DNA of 64,000 nucleotides from Clostridium felsineum DSM 794 (GTDB lineage Bacteria; Bacillota; Clostridia; Clostridiales; Clostridiaceae): NCBI RefSeq assembly GCF_002006355.2, contig NZ_CP096980.1, positions 2,108,001 to 2,172,000 of the forward strand. Direction: 5' to 3'. Below the pieces are notes generated by a model. That model saw only the letters and a list, made by a program, of their open reading frames with translations. It was not told the DNA's origin and made no database searches. Positions 25,257-33,964 of this stretch are shown piece after piece. The stretch's first letter is position 1. Each line of letters opens with the position of its first letter. The position numbers were made by a program, and so were the translations under genes.

Positions 25257-27158
25257 ATGAGTAGTACAAGTGGTACATCCTCATCTTACAATTCACCGAT
25301 GAGGATGACAGGTCTAGCTTCAGGTTTAGATGTTGATAGTATAGTAAGTAAGCTTATGCAGGCTTATGAAGTAAAAAGAGATACTATGAAGCAAGATGAG
25401 ACATATTTAGAATGGAAAAGGGATGCATATAGGACAGTAACAACAAGTTCAGCGACACTTTCAAGCACATATTTTGATCAGTTAAATCAAGATACGTATA
25501 TGTTAACTCCAAATGCTTATGCTGACTATACTGGAGTAAGTGATGATAATACTAATACAACAGCAGATACCAGTAAGGATACTGGAGTAAGTGCATCAGG
25601 ACATGAAGGTGCGGCAGAAGGAAAATATACAGTAGTTGTTAATAGAGTTGGTACAGTAGCAAAAAATGCTACAACACTTACAGGCAAAACAGTTACTGAT
25701 AGTAATGGAAAAACCTATAATCTTGGTGCTTCTGGTTCAGCGGTTGCAGCTAATGGTGGAAAAGATACGCTTACTGTTGTTTTCAATGGTAAAACACAAG
25801 ATTTTAAATTAGGAAATATGTCAGTAAATGATACACTTAAAAGTGTAGCTAGTTATTTCAATCTTAATATAACTAGTAGTAATCTTGATGGTCAGTACCA
25901 CATAAGTGCAAATAACAGCACAGGTGGAAAGATTTTTCAAACAGGAACTACAGGTAAAATAACTCCAGGAGCCGCTGTAGATACTAGTGCCCCAGCTGAT
26001 GTTGTAGTAGGTGTAGGAGGAGTAACTGGAGGCACTGGTTCTCTTGGAGCAGTAGATTATAGTGCAGGGCAAAACTTTTTTACCAATATATTTGGAGCAG
26101 GTTCAGTTAATTCAGCAGCTAGTGTTACTGCTACAAATGCAAATAGTGTAAGTACAACTCTAAACAATGTAACAGGTATAAGCATGGTTGATGGTGTTAA
26201 TGCAAATGTTACTATAATAGAGCCAAATGGTTCAAAAGGTACTGTTGAAACTATGAATAATGATTTTATGATGGATGGTGTAGAATATGATGTAAGTAAG
26301 ATTCAATTATCTCAATCTGGAAGTACATACACACCACATACAGCAAATATTCAAATGACTCTTAATGTGGACAAGATTTATAAAAAGGTAACGGATTTTA
26401 TAGATAAGTATAATACTTACGTTCAGCAGATTAATGATAAAATAAACGAAACTAAAACCTATAGCTATAAACCACTTACAGATGCACAGAAAAAGGCAAT
26501 GACTACTGATGAAATAACTAAGTGGGAGACTCAAGCTAAGCAGGGAATAGTTGCTAATGACTCTTATTTAGGTAATATGATTACAGATTTAAGAAAAGCA
26601 TTTTATACCCCTGTTGATGGATCAGGTTTTACTTTGACAGATTTGGGTATACACTCCTCTTCTGGTGTTGGGGATGCTGTAAATAAAGCAGGACAAATGC
26701 AATATAAGCCAGATGAGTTAAAAACCGCCATAAAGAAATATGGAAGTAGTATATACAATTTATTTGCTCAAAAATCTACTGATGAACCATCATATATAAA
26801 AAATAATGATATAAATCAATCATCTCAGCAAATAGCAGCTACAATGGCTAGAAGAGAAAAAAGATATTCTCAAGAAGGAATTTTTCAGAGGATAAATGAT
26901 GTTTTGCAGGATTATACAAGAGTAAGTGATGTACCACCAGGTACTTTAGTTCAGCTTGCTGGTTCGGCTACTGGTACAGATACTACAAGTACTTTAACTA
27001 AACAAATAAAAGATAAGCTTCAAGCTATATCTAATTATGATGATACTTTAGCAGAGAAACAAGAAGAATATTATAAGCAATATTCTCAACTTGAAACTTA
27101 TTTGGCTCAGGCTCAAAGTCAGCAGCAAACTCTTCAATCACAATTATCAAAACTATAG
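25257..27158 (+). CDS. fliD: FliD, filament cap protein
   Basis: FliD caps the growing filament and folds flagellin into place. The 633-residue protein begins after a Ser/Thr-rich stretch with MRMTGLASGLDVDSIVSKLM, the FliD N-terminal signature. Its Thr/Gly/Val-rich middle forms the D2/D3 domains, and it ends with a Gln-rich coiled coil (DTLAEKQEEYYKQYSQLETY). AGGGAGG precedes the ATG. A large inverted repeat follows its stop. Confidence 0.94.
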   Translation: MSSTSGTSSSYNSPMRMTGLASGLDVDSIVSKLMQAYEVKRDTMKQDETYLEWKRDAYRTVTTSSATLSSTYFDQLNQDTYMLTPNAYADYTGVSDDNTNTTADTSKDTGVSASGHEGAAEGKYTVVVNRVGTVAKNATTLTGKTVTDSNGKTYNLGASGSAVAANGGKDTLTVVFNGKTQDFKLGNMSVNDTLKSVASYFNLNITSSNLDGQYHISANNSTGGKIFQTGTTGKITPGAAVDTSAPADVVVGVGGVTGGTGSLGAVDYSAGQNFFTNIFGAGSVNSAASVTATNANSVSTTLNNVTGISMVDGVNANVTIIEPNGSKGTVETMNNDFMMDGVEYDVSKIQLSQSGSTYTPHTANIQMTLNVDKIYKKVTDFIDKYNTYVQQINDKINETKTYSYKPLTDAQKKAMTTDEITKWETQAKQGIVANDSYLGNMITDLRKAFYTPVDGSGFTLTDLGIHSSSGVGDAVNKAGQMQYKPDELKTAIKKYGSSIYNLFAQKSTDEPSYIKNNDINQSSQQIAATMARREKRYSQEGIFQRINDVLQDYTRVSDVPPGTLVQLAGSATGTDTTSTLTKQIKDKLQAISNYDDTLAEKQEEYYKQYSQLETYLAQAQSQQQTLQSQLSKL

Positions 27159-27160
27159 TA

Positions 27161-27225
27161 ATATACACAATTCATTTTGTAGGAGGATTTTCTACATATT
27201 TAAATATAAAATGGATTGTGTATAT
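27161..27225 (+). repeat. 18-bp inverted repeat between fliD and the FliT-like gene
   Basis: ATATACACAATTCATTTT (27161-27178) pairs with AAAATGGATTGTGTATAT (27208-27225) at 17 of 18 positions plus one G-U pair. A small inner GTAG/CTAC stem (27179-27182 with 27192-27195) holds a GAGGATTTT loop. No T-run follows. The stem starts two bases after the fliD stop and would form a strong RNA structure, possibly a 3' stabiliser or processing site. Confidence 0.6.
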
Positions 27226-27279
27226 ATTAATTTATAAGTAATTTATATTTGATAAAATAAAAATTAGGGGCAGTGGATT

Positions 27280-27624
27280 ATGAAGAACTTAACGGAGCTT
27301 TTAACAAAATATAAAGAGTTAACGGTAAAGATATATGATAAAGTGAATAAAGATGAATATGATGAAGAAGTAGATACTTTTTTTGATAAAAGAAAAATTA
27401 TAATAGAGGAAATTAGAGATAAAAATTACACAGGAGAAGAGCTTAGGACTACTGTTAAGGCTTTAAGAGTACTAGAAGAGGAAAAGAAATTAGAGGATGT
27501 TTTAAGTTTAAAAAAGTCTGAAGTCCAAAGAGCTATGGCCAAACTTAGAGTAGGAAAAAATGCTAGAAACACCTATGGCAAGGGCTTCAGTGTAGGATCA
27601 TTTTATATGAGTAAAAAAATATAA
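27280..27624 (+). CDS. FliT-like small helical protein
   Basis: This 114-residue protein is helical and charged (LTELLTKYKELTVKIYDKVN, FDKRKIIIEEI, LRVLEEEKKLEDVLSLKK), with a basic C-terminus. A short coiled protein just after fliS-fliD is usually a FliT-type chaperone for FliD, and the LTELLTKYKELT start fits. Sequence identity in this family is low, so the call leans on position. AGGGGCAGTGG lies upstream of the ATG. It may be the last gene of the flgM operon. Confidence 0.6.
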   Translation: MKNLTELLTKYKELTVKIYDKVNKDEYDEEVDTFFDKRKIIIEEIRDKNYTGEELRTTVKALRVLEEEKKLEDVLSLKKSEVQRAMAKLRVGKNARNTYGKGFSVGSFYMSKKI

Positions 27625-27643
27625 ATAAAAATAAATAAATATA

Positions 27644-27670
27644 TAAAGTGATGATAAAATGAACCGATAT
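27644..27670 (+). promoter_or_regulatory. Sigma-D promoter of the flagellin gene
   Basis: TAAA (27644-27647), 15 bases, ACCGATAT (27663-27670). This is the closest of the set to the Bacillus sigma-D consensus CCGATAT. RNA would start near 27677, leaving a leader of about 70 bases. Confidence 0.88.
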
Positions 27671-27704
27671 ATCTATTGTAAGTTAATTAAATAAAAAAAA
27701 ATGA

Positions 27705-27737
27705 AGGCAAGGATGCCTAAATTCAAAATCAGGGAGG
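27705..27737 (+). promoter_or_regulatory. CsrA-type binding region in the hag leader
   Basis: AGGCA-AGGA-TGCCT (27705-27718) is a perfect 5-bp hairpin presenting GGA in its loop; CAAGGATG fits the CsrA consensus ACARGGAUGU. A second GGA lies in the Shine-Dalgarno GGGAGGA (27732-27738). The two-site arrangement, one hairpin upstream and one at the ribosome site, is that of the Bacillus hag leader. CsrA and its antagonist FliW are encoded at 23490-24180. Confidence 0.75.
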
Positions 27738-27746
27738 AATTTTATT

Positions 27747-28577
27747 ATGGTTATCAATCACAATTTAAATGCAATGGATGCATTAAGACAAATGAACATC
27801 AACAATGATCAATCAGCACAATCTATTCAAAAGTTATCTTCAGGATACAGAATCAACAAGGCAGGAGATGACGCAGCAGGACTTGCAATATCTGAAAAGA
27901 TGAGAGCTCAAATAAATGGTCTTAATCAATCTACAAGAAACGCTCAAGACGGTATTTCTTTAGTACAAACTGCTGAAGGAAATTTAAATGAAACTCAAGC
28001 TATACTTCAAAGAATGAGAGAGCTTGCAGTTCAATCATCAACTGGTACTAACACAAGTACTGATAGAGCTAACCTTGAACTTGAGTTCAAACAATTGCAA
28101 AGTGAAGTTACAAGAATAGCTGTTCAATCAGAGTTCAACACTAAAAAGTTAATAGATGGAAGCCTTAGCGGAACTGGTAAAGAAATGGTATTCCAAATTG
28201 GAGCTAATAGTGGACAGACTATATCTCTTGCAATCAGCAATATGAGTGCAACTTCATTAGGAGTTAACACTTCATCTGCTTCAATAGCATCACAATCAGG
28301 TGCTCAAAAAGCTATAACTTCAGTTCAAAAAGCTATTGATTCAGTTTCAAGTGAAAGAGCTAAATTAGGATCAGTTCAAAACAGACTTGAACATACTATT
28401 AACAACTTAAACACAGATGCAGAAAACTTACAATCAGCTGAATCAAGAGTAAGAGATGTTGATATGGCTAGTGAAATGATGAACTACACTAAGAGTAACG
28501 TATTAGTTCAAGCTGCTCAAGCAATGCTTTCACAAGCAAATCAAACACCAAACAACGTTCTTCAGTTATTAAGATAG
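27747..28577 (+). CDS. hag: Flagellin, filament subunit
   Basis: Flagellin is exported unprocessed and polymerises into the filament. The 276-residue protein has the D0/D1 N-terminal helices (MVINHNLNAMDALRQMNINN, SSGYRINKAGDDAAGLAISE, LVQTAEGNLNETQAILQRM) and the C-terminal helices (SAESRVRDVDMASEMMNYTK, LSQANQTPNNVLQLLR). The central part (about 150-210) is short, so D2/D3 are nearly absent; its Ser/Thr-rich stretch is the likely region for O-glycans. Codon use is strongly biased (GCT/GCA, CAA, ATC/ATA), as in an abundant protein. It has its own sigma-D promoter, a CsrA-type leader site and a terminator. A glycosylation island with maf genes follows. Confidence 0.97.
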   Translation: MVINHNLNAMDALRQMNINNDQSAQSIQKLSSGYRINKAGDDAAGLAISEKMRAQINGLNQSTRNAQDGISLVQTAEGNLNETQAILQRMRELAVQSSTGTNTSTDRANLELEFKQLQSEVTRIAVQSEFNTKKLIDGSLSGTGKEMVFQIGANSGQTISLAISNMSATSLGVNTSSASIASQSGAQKAITSVQKAIDSVSSERAKLGSVQNRLEHTINNLNTDAENLQSAESRVRDVDMASEMMNYTKSNVLVQAAQAMLSQANQTPNNVLQLLR

Positions 28578-28587
28578 TCTATTTTTT

Positions 28588-28620
28588 AAAAGGATGCCTA
28601 AGGCATCCTTTTATTTTTTT
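28588..28620 (+). terminator. Strong intrinsic terminator of hag
   Basis: AAAAGGATGCC (28588-28598) and GGCATCCTTTT (28602-28612) form an 11-bp stem with loop TAA, followed by a long T-tract. The left arm plus loop repeats 12 bases of the hag leader (AAGGATGCCTAA at 27709-27720). Confidence 0.93.
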
Positions 28621-28646
28621 AAAGAAATTTTATTTTTTTTCGATAA
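28620..28646 (+). promoter_or_regulatory. Sigma-D promoter of the first maf gene, overlapping the hag terminator tail
   Basis: TAAA (28620-28623), 15 bases, TTCGATAA (28639-28646). The first base of the -35 box is the last T of the hag terminator tract. The leader to the start at 28760 would be about 107 bases. Confidence 0.75.
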
Positions 28647-28759
28647 ATATATAAAATGTGAAAATACTAACATTAATCTTATAAAACATTCTTGTATAAA
28701 ATAAAACGAAGAATATTCATGAAGATTGATATAAAAATAATGATATAGGTGAAAAGAAT

Positions 28760-30535
28760 ATGAATACTATAACAGAGATTACTTTAAATAATATATCTAA
28801 AGAAGAATCAGGGTACTGTATAGAAAAAAGTAAAGACGATAAAAATATTATGAAATGTTTTAAAAACGGTAAAAGTATATATCTTGGAAGCAAATATAAT
28901 GTTCAAAGGGATATAGAAAATTTTTTAAAGGATATAGGGGAATATAATAAGGAAAGTGTTTTTATATGTTTTGGACTTGGAGCAGGAGAACATATTAAAG
29001 AGCTTCTTAATATAACAGAAAATAATCTGATAATTATAATTGAACATGATAATAAGGTCATAAATGCTTTTGTTAGTAAGGAAGAAAATTTAGAATTGTT
29101 AAGAAGGGATAGAGTTATTTTAACTAATTTTTGTGGAACTGATATGATAAGAGCATTTCAGGTAATGATTCCTAAGGATGAAGTTAATAATACGAATTTT
29201 GCGTTTTTTGCCAATTATAAAAGAGTATATGAAAAAGAAGCTATAGAAACTTATAAAATTTATGCTAACTTCTTAAATGGAGCACTAATTGAAATAAATA
29301 CAATGATAGTTCATTCGGAGCATTTTTATGAATCCTTTATGAAAAATCTAAAATACATATTGGATAGTGTACCCGTAAATAATTTTAAGGAAAAATTCAA
29401 CAAAAATATGCCAGCAGTAGTTGTTTCAGCAGGTCCTTCTCTTGAAAAAAATATTCACTTTTTAAAAGAGTATAAGGATAAGTGTGTAATTATAACAGGA
29501 GGAAGAACTTTAAAAACTCTTCTTGATCTAGGTATAAATCCCGATTATGTATGTGTCATAGATCCAGATATTCCTGCTTATAATGTGATGCAAGGAACTT
29601 TTAATTGTAATTCGCCACTAGTATTTTGTGAATATACTTATAGTGATATTCTTAGGGATTATAAGGGTGAAAAAGTATTTTTTAATGATATAGGAATGCT
29701 TGGTATACAGAAAGAATTTTTGAATTATGACGTGGATAATATATATGAAGGTGGTTCAGTTGCACATGTTTGTGCAGGGTTAGGTGTTTATATTGGATGT
29801 GACCCAATTATTTTTATAGGGCAGGATCTTGCATATACAAATGACAAAGCCCATTCTTCCTCTGCAGGCGACACAGTTATAGGAAATAAAAAAATAATTT
29901 ATGTAGAAAATATAGATGGGGGAATGGTAAAGACAGATTCTGTTTTGAATCATTACAGGCTTAAGATTGAGGAAATGATAATATTTTATAAACAAAATAA
30001 TTTTATAAATTCCACAGAAGGTGGAGCTAATATAAAGGGAACAAAAGTAATTCCACTTAAAAAAGCTTTAGAAAAATATTGTTCAAAAGAAAAACAATCC
30101 ACTTGGGTAGATTGGAAAATAAGTGATAGAATAAGTAAAAATGAAGTTATAAATAAACTAGTTCATGCAAAGATGAAAATGCAGATTTTAAAAAAGGAAT
30201 TAGAGAAGTATATTGATTTATGCAATAGTTTCCTTGAAAATGAAAAGAATTGGAATAAAACATCAATAAATAGTTTGAATAAAAAACTGTCTAAAATTGA
30301 TAAACTTATAAATAGCAGTATAAAGGAAATGGAATTTATGAGAAATTTAATGATTCCTAACATTTATGAAGTTAGTATGGATAAAAAATACAAGGAAAAA
30401 TATAACGAAATTGAAAAAGATAAGATAAAACGTATTTATAAAAAGAACTTATTGTTATATAATGGAATTATAGGCTCCATAGTAGATGCAATACCTGATG
30501 TCGAAGCATGTATAAAAAGTTTAGAAGGTATATGA
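28760..30535 (+). CDS. Maf-type (DUF115) motility accessory glycosyltransferase, copy 1
   Basis: The protein has 591 residues. The N-terminal part has GKSIYLGSKYNVQRDIENFL and FICFGLGAGEHIKELLN. The central MAF_flag10/DUF115 domain starts near residue 215 with PAVVVSAGPSLEKNIHFLKE, then GGRTLKTLLDLGINPDYVCV, DPDIPAYN, GGSVAHVCAGLGVYIGCDPI and FIGQDLAYTNDKAHS. A lysine-rich helical tail follows. Maf proteins are linked to attaching nonulosonic acids such as pseudaminic acid to flagellin. It is the first gene after hag with its own sigma-D site, and its close relative at 35034 shares all motifs. Confidence 0.87.
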   Translation: MNTITEITLNNISKEESGYCIEKSKDDKNIMKCFKNGKSIYLGSKYNVQRDIENFLKDIGEYNKESVFICFGLGAGEHIKELLNITENNLIIIIEHDNKVINAFVSKEENLELLRRDRVILTNFCGTDMIRAFQVMIPKDEVNNTNFAFFANYKRVYEKEAIETYKIYANFLNGALIEINTMIVHSEHFYESFMKNLKYILDSVPVNNFKEKFNKNMPAVVVSAGPSLEKNIHFLKEYKDKCVIITGGRTLKTLLDLGINPDYVCVIDPDIPAYNVMQGTFNCNSPLVFCEYTYSDILRDYKGEKVFFNDIGMLGIQKEFLNYDVDNIYEGGSVAHVCAGLGVYIGCDPIIFIGQDLAYTNDKAHSSSAGDTVIGNKKIIYVENIDGGMVKTDSVLNHYRLKIEEMIIFYKQNNFINSTEGGANIKGTKVIPLKKALEKYCSKEKQSTWVDWKISDRISKNEVINKLVHAKMKMQILKKELEKYIDLCNSFLENEKNWNKTSINSLNKKLSKIDKLINSSIKEMEFMRNLMIPNIYEVSMDKKYKEKYNEIEKDKIKRIYKKNLLLYNGIIGSIVDAIPDVEACIKSLEGI

Positions 30536-30537
30536 AT

Positions 30538-30564
30538 TAAAGAAAATTCAAATAAATACGATAT
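30538..30564 (+). promoter_or_regulatory. Internal sigma-D promoter before the small gene at 30601
   Basis: TAAA (30538-30541), 15 bases, TACGATAT (30557-30564), lying in the 65-base gap right after the first maf stop. Confidence 0.72.
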
Positions 30565-30600
30565 AAAATATATAAAATGCTAACTTTAGGAGGATAATCA

Positions 30601-30947
30601 TGAGTGAAAAAATAGAGGCTTTAAAAACAGCAGCTGAATATATACCTAAATTAAAAAAAGGAATAAAGGATATATATGAATATTATGAAAAGGGAGAATA
30701 TGAAAAAGGAGCAGAAATAATAACGGAGGCTTCAGAAGGATTTGGATGGATAATAAATCTTATAGCAGTCACTAAGGATGTATTGAGTGAAAGTTTAGAT
30801 GAAACAGAGCTTACACAAAAATTTTCTGAGGTCATAGAGGCAATGGAAAATGAAGATTATATACTTGTGGGTGATTTATTTCAGTATGAAGTTTACCCTA
30901 TAATTGAAAATTATGAAAGAGTAATAAGTAAAAGTATTTTAAATTAG
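30601..30947 (+). CDS. Unrecognised 115-residue acidic helical protein between two maf genes
   Basis: I do not recognise a named family. The protein is rich in Glu and predicted to be nearly all helix (MSEKIEALKTAAEYIPKLKK, then IYEYYEKGEYEKGAEIITEA), with a hydrophobic patch GWIINLIAVTKDVL and no cysteine, signal or membrane span. TTTAGGAGG lies before the ATG, and a sigma-D promoter directly upstream gives it expression independent of the first maf gene. It ends 13 bases before the second maf gene. A role as an adaptor or chaperone for flagellin glycosylation is a guess from position. Confidence 0.7.
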
Positions 30948-30960
30948 GGATAGGATTATA

Positions 30961-32178
30961 ATGAATAGGAAGCTTGAAATTGTAAAAACAATGGTTGATA
31001 ATTATACGTTAAAAGTAGACGGTGTATTCATTCATAGTAAATACAATCCTTTAAAGGAAGCAAAAACGTTTGTTAATAGCAACATAGAACAAATAAAAGG
31101 TGAAAAGTATGTGGTTATTTACGGATTCGCATTAGGATATCATATTGATACTGTTTTAAAATCTATGGATGAAGAAAGTTCACTTATTGTATTTGATGCG
31201 GATAAAGACATTGTAAATATAGCTAAAAGTGGAGCTTTATATAAAAGATTAATTAAGGATTCTAGGCTTAAATGTTTTTTTAATTACGATGATAAGTTTT
31301 TAAGTGAATTTTCAAAAGCACTTAGTTTAGTTAATTCGATTATTATATATAGACCATCTCTTAAAGTACTGCCAGAAAAATTTAAAGATATAAATAGATT
31401 ACTTCATGGATATGAACTTGCTAAAATTGAAATAGAAAAGCATGGAAAAATTGCAGAGAATAATTATTGTGTTAACTTAAGTGGAGATTATAAGAAAATT
31501 AAAGATTTTTTAAATGCTTCTAGCTTAAATAAAAAGGATATAGTAATTGTTTCTTCAGGTCCATCTCTAGACTTTAATATAGATGCTTTAAAAAGAGTAA
31601 GAGATAAAATCAAGATATTTTGTGTTGGCAGTTCAGCTGAATTTTTAGCTAAAGAGGGCATTATACCAGATATGATATGTATAATAGATCCTCAAGATAT
31701 AGTTTATAATCAACTTAAATTTGTTCTAAATGAAAATGTACCACTTTGTTTTTTAGCTTCGGCATGTAGTAGGGTAGTTTCTGAATGGAATTACGAAAAA
31801 TTTATGTTTTTTAATGATTATAAACTAGCTAGCGAACATAATGATATTTTAATTGAAACGGGAAAATCCGTAGCAACTGCAGCATTAAGTATAGCAGTAC
31901 TTAGTAAACCTCATAAAGTAATCCTTATTGGACAAGATTTGGGCTATTTAAATGGTAAATCTCATCATGATAATTACGGGGATGGAAAAAGCAAAGGCGG
32001 TAAAATAGTGAAGTCTGTTGATGGAAAATATATTGAAACAAATGAAGGATTTTTATATTTTAAAAGTTGGATTGAAGAGAAAATACGTAAATCAAGTGGA
32101 ATTGAATTCATAAATTGCAGCAGAGGGGCACATATAGAAGGAACAAAGGTAAGTAGTCTTATTGATGCTGTTAACTAA
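30961..32178 (+). CDS. Maf-type (DUF115) motility accessory glycosyltransferase, copy 2 (short form)
   Basis: The 405-residue protein has the same plan as copies 1 and 3 but is shorter and more diverged. It shows an N-terminal IHSKYNPLKEAKTF and YGFALGYHIDTVLKS region. The DUF115 core has DIVIVSSGPSLDFNIDALKR, GIIPDMICIIDPQD, GKSVATAALSIAVLS and ILIGQDLGYLNGKSHHDNYG. It ends soon after the GAHIEGTKV block and lacks the long helical tail. Maf paralogues may act on different sites or sugars. GGATAGG precedes the ATG. Confidence 0.85.
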   Translation: MNRKLEIVKTMVDNYTLKVDGVFIHSKYNPLKEAKTFVNSNIEQIKGEKYVVIYGFALGYHIDTVLKSMDEESSLIVFDADKDIVNIAKSGALYKRLIKDSRLKCFFNYDDKFLSEFSKALSLVNSIIIYRPSLKVLPEKFKDINRLLHGYELAKIEIEKHGKIAENNYCVNLSGDYKKIKDFLNASSLNKKDIVIVSSGPSLDFNIDALKRVRDKIKIFCVGSSAEFLAKEGIIPDMICIIDPQDIVYNQLKFVLNENVPLCFLASACSRVVSEWNYEKFMFFNDYKLASEHNDILIETGKSVATAALSIAVLSKPHKVILIGQDLGYLNGKSHHDNYGDGKSKGGKIVKSVDGKYIETNEGFLYFKSWIEEKIRKSSGIEFINCSRGAHIEGTKVSSLIDAVN

Positions 32179-32195
32179 TTTTATGGAGGTAAAAC

Positions 32196-33947
32196 ATGAC
32201 TACAGCAGAGTATATTAAGGAATACAAAAAGCTTAAGAATAATGTTTATAATAAAAATATAAAAATTGCATATTTACCAAGCTCAACCCTTAGAGGAGTA
32301 AAGGAAACTCTTGGGGTTATGTGCGATTCTATAGGAGTAAAAAGTGAAATTTATGTAAGTGAATATAATCAGTATACTCAACAAATATTAGATAGCAGTA
32401 GTGAATTATATAAAATAAAGCCTGATATGGTGATTATTGCGATTGATTTAGAAACTGTGCTTGGTGATGATTATTTTAGAAGTTTTACAATGGAAGGTTT
32501 TCAAAGGCAAAAACTAAAAGACAAGATTTTAAAGGAAGTAAAAAACTTTGTAAATATAATAAGAACAAGTTTGAATTGCAGCATTATTCTTCATAATTTT
32601 GAAGTGCCCTATTATTCTCCTATGGGAATATTAGAGAGCAAGCAAGAATTTGGATTTTTAGAAATGGTTGAGGAAATTAATCATAACTTAAGAAAAGAAT
32701 TTAAAGCGGTTGATAGAGTTTATGTTTTTGATTATGACAAATTCTTAAGTAAACTGGGTAAAAATAGTGAAAGAGACTATAAGATGTACTATCTTGGAGA
32801 TATGAAGTTAGACATGAAGTATGTTCCGGATTTGTGCATAGAATATATGAATTACATAAAGCCAACTTTGTCCATAATAAAAAAATGTTTGGTTTTAGAT
32901 TTGGATGATACTCTTTGGGGTGGAGTTGTAGGAGAAGACGGCATAGAAGGAATAAAATTAGGTCCTACAGGTCAAGGAAAACCTTTTTATGAATTCCAAA
33001 AATTCATAAAATTACTTTTTGAAAAAGGGGTAATTTTGGCTGTAAATAGTAAAAATAATTATGAGGATGCCATAGAAGTTATAAGAAATCACCCTTATAT
33101 GCTTCTTGGTGAAGAAAACTTTGCGGATCTTGAAATAAATTGGAATGATAAAGCATCAAACATTAGAACAATAGCAAAGAAATTAAATATAGGCACCGAT
33201 AGTATAGTTTTTCTTGATGATGATAAGCTAAATTGTGAAATAGTTAAAGAAAGTCTAAAGGAAGTTAAGGTTGTAAATATGCCTAAAGATCCATCTTTAT
33301 ATTTAAAAACCATTATAGATATAAGTTCTGAATTTAATGTTTTATATCTTACAGATGAGGATAGAAAAAAAGGACTTATGTATGCTGAGAATAGAAAAAG
33401 GCAGGAACTAAAAGAAGAAATTCAAAGTATAGATGAATATCTTAAGGCTTTAAATATGTGTGTTGAAATAAAGGTGGATGATGAGTTTAATATTGCAAGA
33501 ATAGCTCAATTAACACAAAAGACAAATCAATTTAATATGACCACTAAGAGGTATTTTGAAGAGGATATTAAAAAGTTCATGCTGGAGGATAAATATTCAG
33601 TATTAGCTATAGCTGTTAAGGATAAGTTTGGTGATAATGGAATCGCTGGAGTTTGTATAATAAAAAAAGAACATGACGTATGGTATATTGATACTTTGCT
33701 TTTAAGTTGTAGAGTAATGGGAAGAAAAATAGAATATGCCATAATGAACTATATTGAAAAGAGCGCATATAAAAAAAGTGTAAAAACTATAAAAGCAGTA
33801 TATATACCTACAAAGAAAAATATTCCTGTAAAATCTTTGTATGAGGATATGGGCTTTAAATGCGTAAAGGAAGAAGAAAAAATTAAATTTTACGAAAAAA
33901 GTACAGAAAATGCAGTTAAGAAGCCTGAATTTATAGATATAGTTTAA
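32196..33947 (+). CDS. FkbH-like HAD-IIIC protein with GNAT-like tail
   Basis: FkbH-family enzymes make glyceryl-ACP from 1,3-bisphosphoglycerate in polyketide systems. The 583-residue protein has an N-terminal SGNH-like region (about 20-220). The HAD-IIIC domain follows, with CLVLDLDDTLWGGVVGEDG (Asp235, Asp237), AVNSKNNYEDA and IVFLDDDKLNCEIVKE. A C-terminal acyltransferase-like region has IARIAQLTQKTNQFNMTTKR and WYIDTLLLSCRVMGRKIE. The next gene encodes an acyl carrier protein, the expected partner, and an AAC(3)-type acyltransferase follows. Together these suggest that an acyl group is loaded on ACP for transfer to a sugar. The acyl group is inferred, not seen. Confidence 0.85.
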   Translation: MTTAEYIKEYKKLKNNVYNKNIKIAYLPSSTLRGVKETLGVMCDSIGVKSEIYVSEYNQYTQQILDSSSELYKIKPDMVIIAIDLETVLGDDYFRSFTMEGFQRQKLKDKILKEVKNFVNIIRTSLNCSIILHNFEVPYYSPMGILESKQEFGFLEMVEEINHNLRKEFKAVDRVYVFDYDKFLSKLGKNSERDYKMYYLGDMKLDMKYVPDLCIEYMNYIKPTLSIIKKCLVLDLDDTLWGGVVGEDGIEGIKLGPTGQGKPFYEFQKFIKLLFEKGVILAVNSKNNYEDAIEVIRNHPYMLLGEENFADLEINWNDKASNIRTIAKKLNIGTDSIVFLDDDKLNCEIVKESLKEVKVVNMPKDPSLYLKTIIDISSEFNVLYLTDEDRKKGLMYAENRKRQELKEEIQSIDEYLKALNMCVEIKVDDEFNIARIAQLTQKTNQFNMTTKRYFEEDIKKFMLEDKYSVLAIAVKDKFGDNGIAGVCIIKKEHDVWYIDTLLLSCRVMGRKIEYAIMNYIEKSAYKKSVKTIKAVYIPTKKNIPVKSLYEDMGFKCVKEEEKIKFYEKSTENAVKKPEFIDIV

Positions 33948-33964
33948 ACGAAAGGGTGTAGATT

